This document shows, one piece after another, positions 5,401-5,496 of a DNA stretch of 5,496 nt. Below the pieces are notes generated by a model. It worked only from the letters and a program-made list of their open reading frames with translations, had not been told where the DNA came from and searched no databases. The DNA lies in NCBI GenBank assembly GCA_023458995.1, contig JAEWVV010000252.1:1-5496 (forward strand). The letters run 5' to 3'. Positions within the stretch are counted from its first letter, which is position 1. Every line of letters begins with the position of its first letter. This DNA is from Bacillota bacterium (GTDB lineage: Bacteria > Bacillota_I > Bacilli_A > Acholeplasmatales > Acholeplasmataceae). A program made the position numbers and the translations under genes.

Positions 5401-5496
5401 ATGAAGAAGAAAAAAGACACAACAAAAGTATTTTGGTACGCCATTGCGATCGGGTTTATCCTGCTATTTATCTTGATCCTCTTATCATCTGTTTTA
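5401..5496 (+). CDS. N-terminus of an unrecognised membrane-anchored protein, cut by the window edge
   Basis: Thirty-two codons are visible, starting at ATG 5401, and the frame is still open at the right edge. The start has a purine-rich ribosome site (AAGAAGG, 5386-5392) 8 bases upstream and an extended -10 promoter. The protein opens with a very basic stretch (MKKKKD), followed from about residue 11 by a strongly hydrophobic segment (FWYAIAIGFILLFILILL). This is a typical N-terminal membrane anchor with the positive end in the cytoplasm, or an uncleaved signal sequence. Too little is visible to name a family. In Bacillus the gene after radC is mreB, but this beginning is not MreB-like. There is nothing here to support a function. 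Confidence 0.75.
   Translation, partial: MKKKKDTTKVFWYAIAIGFILLFILILLSSVL

Noticed and set aside
1..5496. Mycoplasma-type code with UGA as tryptophan
   Set aside because: All tryptophans seen in the genes are TGG and no gene contains an in-frame TGA, so there is no sign of recoding here.

Overview
The window is a compact, AT-rich stretch in which every gene lies on the + strand. It looks like the chromosome of a low-GC Gram-positive relative, either Firmicutes or an Acholeplasma/Izemoplasma-type Mollicute. Reasons are the A/T-rich third codon positions, strong AAAGGAGG-type ribosome binding sites, TATAAT-like promoters with very short leaders, and short hairpin-plus-T-run terminators. Tryptophan is read from TGG and no in-frame TGA occurs in any gene, so the standard code fits and a Mycoplasma-type UGA=Trp code is not needed. 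The taxonomic placement is an inference from style, not from a marker gene.

Layout: (1) the 3' part of folC (folylpolyglutamate/dihydrofolate synthase), entering from the left with its P-loop cut by the window edge, then a terminator; (2) a stand-alone seven-helix membrane protein of the YwaF/TIGR02206 type with its own promoter and terminator; (3) a guaB-guaA operon, from IMP to XMP to GMP, whose IMP dehydrogenase lacks the usual CBS (Bateman) regulatory domains and whose promoter carries a perfect 15-bp palindrome; (4) a terminator-like hairpin whose 3' arm holds the ribosome binding site of the next gene, radC; (5) radC, complete, with intact HhH and JAB metal-binding motifs; (6) a perfect extended -10 promoter and a second ribosome-site-masking fold; (7) the first 32 codons of an unrecognised membrane-anchored protein leaving the window on the right.

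The genes are mostly housekeeping: folate polyglutamylation, GMP synthesis and a DNA-associated conserved protein. In Bacillus, folC and radC are near neighbours in the valS-folC-comC-spoIIB-maf-radC-mreBCD block. The present order may be a reworked version of that block with guaBA and the membrane gene between the two. I see no phage, insertion sequence, CRISPR, RNA gene or defence system. The points most worth a second look are in the intergenic regions: the guaB promoter palindrome and the two hairpins that would mask ribosome binding sites only on read-through transcripts. There is no gene-free stretch longer than 300 bases.
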